Origin: Chitinophaga varians
GTDB taxonomy: Bacteria; Bacteroidota; Bacteroidia; Chitinophagales; Chitinophagaceae
DNA length: 64,000 nt
Assembly: GCF_014529945.1 (NCBI RefSeq)
Contig: NZ_JACVFB010000010.1
Coordinates: 124,001 to 188,000 of the forward strand
Direction of reading: 5' to 3'
Of the stretch, positions 54,301-57,300 are shown in pieces. Every line of letters starts with the position of its first letter. Positions within the stretch are counted from its first letter, which is position 1. Below the pieces are notes generated by a model, which was not told the DNA's origin, did not search any database, and was given only the letters and a program-made list of their open reading frames with translations. Made by a program: the position numbers and the translations under genes.

Positions 54301-57300
54301 GTCCCTGATAAAGGGATGGGGTATGGCGTGCTGAAGTACCTCAGCAAAGCATCTTTCTCAGCCGTTAAAGATCCGTGGGACTTTGTATTCAATTACCTGG
54401 GGCAGCTCGATAATGTATTTAACGCAGAAGGCTATCTGGGCATGGCGCCGGAATCTTCCGGTACAGGTATCGGAGAGGGATACGCCATCCGCGATAAAAT
54501 GTGGGTCAATAGTTTTGTGCAGGGAGGGGAGCTGATATTGCAATGGAGCTACAGTAGCAGGCATTATGATATCTCCCGTATTGCGGATCTGGCAGATGCT
54601 TACCTGTCGTATCTGGAGCAGATAATAGCCCATTGTACGGCGTTGGGTGCTTCCTTCTTTACGCCGGCTGATTATGGTTTGAGCAGGGTGATGAGTCATG
54701 AAGAGCTGGACCGTTTTTTGGATGCTCCCTATGGAAGTGAACCCCGTCGTCACCAGGTGGAAAGCCTGTATCATCTGAGCGCCCTGCAGGAAGGCATGTT
54801 GTTTCATGGTTTGTATGATGTGGCGGCTGGTGCCTATATAGAGCAGTTTGGCTGTGAACTTACGACGTTGCAGGAAGATGCTTTTCTGCATAGCTGGAGC
54901 CTGTTGCAGCAACACCACAGTGTATTACGCAGCGGGTTCTGTTATAACGAGTTTGCCATCCCACTGCAATGTGTATATAAAGAAGCAAAAATACCGGTTA
55001 GCAGGCTGGATTTTCGCCGGATGAATAAAGAAGAGCAGGCCTCCGCTTTACAGGAGTATAAAGCGGCGGACCGTCGCAACGGCTTTGACTTCACAGTGGC
55101 GCCGCTGATGCGTATCTGCCTGATACGGCTGTCGGAAGACCGCTACTACCTGCTGTGGACTTACCATCATATTGTGCTCGACGGATGGTCGGTGCCGGTA
55201 TTGGTGGAGGAACTGCTGCGCATATACGAAGCGGTGGTAACCGGTAAAACGTTACCTGTTTTGAAGGAAGACCGCTATGAAGATTATATCCGCTACATCG
55301 ATAAGCAGGACAAAGAGAAAGAAGAAACATACTGGCGTAAATATCTGGCTGGTGTGAGCACGGGCACGCTGTTGCCATTTATAACGTCCGCGGCAGATCG
55401 TACAAAAGGCGCCGGCAGCTTCGCGGATGAAATATTAAACCTGGACGCTGCTATTACTTCCCGGATCACACAGTATGCAAAGTTGCAATCCATTACCCCC
55501 AATACGCTGATGCAGGGTGTATGGGCTTACCTTTTATATCGTTATGCCGGACGTCCGGGTATTGTTTATGGTGCAACAGTGTCTGGACGTCCGGAAAACC
55601 TGGCGGACATGGAACGGCGTGTAGGCTTGTATGTTAATACGTTGCCGCTGTATACAACGGTTGATGAATCACAGGATATAAACGGATGGTTGCGGGAGTT
55701 GCAGACGCAACAATTGCAGAGCCGGGAGCATCAATATACTTCATTGAAAGAAGTACAACGATGGATGGACCTCCCCGGCGAGCTGTTCGACAGTTTACTG
55801 GTATTTGAGAATTATCCTGTGAGCAAAGCCGTTGCCACGCAGCCATGGCTTTTGCAGGTGGAGCATGTACAGATAGTGGAACAGACAAATTATCCTTTGG
55901 AAATTTTGGTGGAAGTATCGGGAGAAACCAGGATAAGGTGCCGGTATAATACAGCCTTGCTGTACAAGCCTTATGCAATGGCTATCCTGCGGCATTTTGA
56001 GCAGGTGTTGCTGCAAATAACAAGCGGCAGTGCAAACAAAATAGGCGATATCGCATGGCTCAGCGAAGAAGAACAACACCAGTTGTTGGTCTCCTTTAAT
56101 AATACCGCTATAAGCGAAGGTGCTGTGCCGTCCGGAAAGACTTTTGTCGAACTGTTTTCTGCTCAGGTAGCCCAAACGCCGGATGAGATTGCATTGGAAT
56201 TTGAAGGCAATCAATTAACGTATGAGGAGGTAGATATACGCTCCAACAAGCTGGCGCGTTACCTGAGGAGTAAAGGCGTGAAGACAGATACGCTGGTCCC
56301 GCTTTGTATAGACCGGTCATTGGATATGGTGATTGCCATATTGGGCATCATGAAAGCCGGCGGCGCATATGTACCTCTTGACCCGTCCTATCCGGTAGAA
56401 AGGGTCCGTTATATGTTACAGGACATCGGGGCTGCAATAGCTGTAGGCAACGGTAGTGGTAAACAAATACTACAAGCATCTGCGGAAATTGCGATCATTG
56501 ACCTGGACAGTGACTGGAAAGTCATCAACAAACGGTCTGCCGCTCCACTGGCAGATTCCCCCGGGCCTCATGACCTGGCTTATGTGATCTATACTTCCGG
56601 TTCTACAGGTAAGCCGAAAGGGGTGATGGTGCAACACGATGGTATGTTGAATCATTTACAGGCTAAAATAAATGACCTGAAAATTAATCATACGTCCGTC
56701 ATCGCTTATACCGCCTCCTATACTTTTGATATTTCTGTTTGGCAGATGTTTGCAGCCCTGCTGCGTGGCGGGAAGACAATTGTTTACGCAGCTGAACTTA
56801 TTTTACAGCCCGCGGACCTGATCAATACTATTGACACCGACGGTGTAACCATATTGGAATTTGTACCTTCCTATCTGGCGGCTGTGCTTCACGAAAATAC
56901 GGGCGTTGCATTAAAATCGTTACAATTCTTACTGGTAACAGGAGAAGCCGTCAGCCGGCATTTACTGGAAAAATGGTTCACACATAAGGATTACGGCGCC
57001 ATTCCGGTAGTGAATGCCTATGGTCCTACAGAAGCCTCTGATGATATCTGTCATTATATTATGTATGAAACCCCCGGTGAAACAAATGTCCCCCTTGGCT
57101 CACCCATACAAAATCTCAGTATCTATATTCTGGATAGCAGATTACGCTTATGCCCGGTAGGCGTAGCCGGCGAGATATGCGTATCCGGTGTTGGCGTAGC
57201 ACGTGGCTACCTGGGACGGCCGGAATTAACAGCAGAGAAATTTATTGCTGACCCGTTTGCCCGTCAGTCGGGTGCAAGAATGTACCGGACAGGAGATCTG

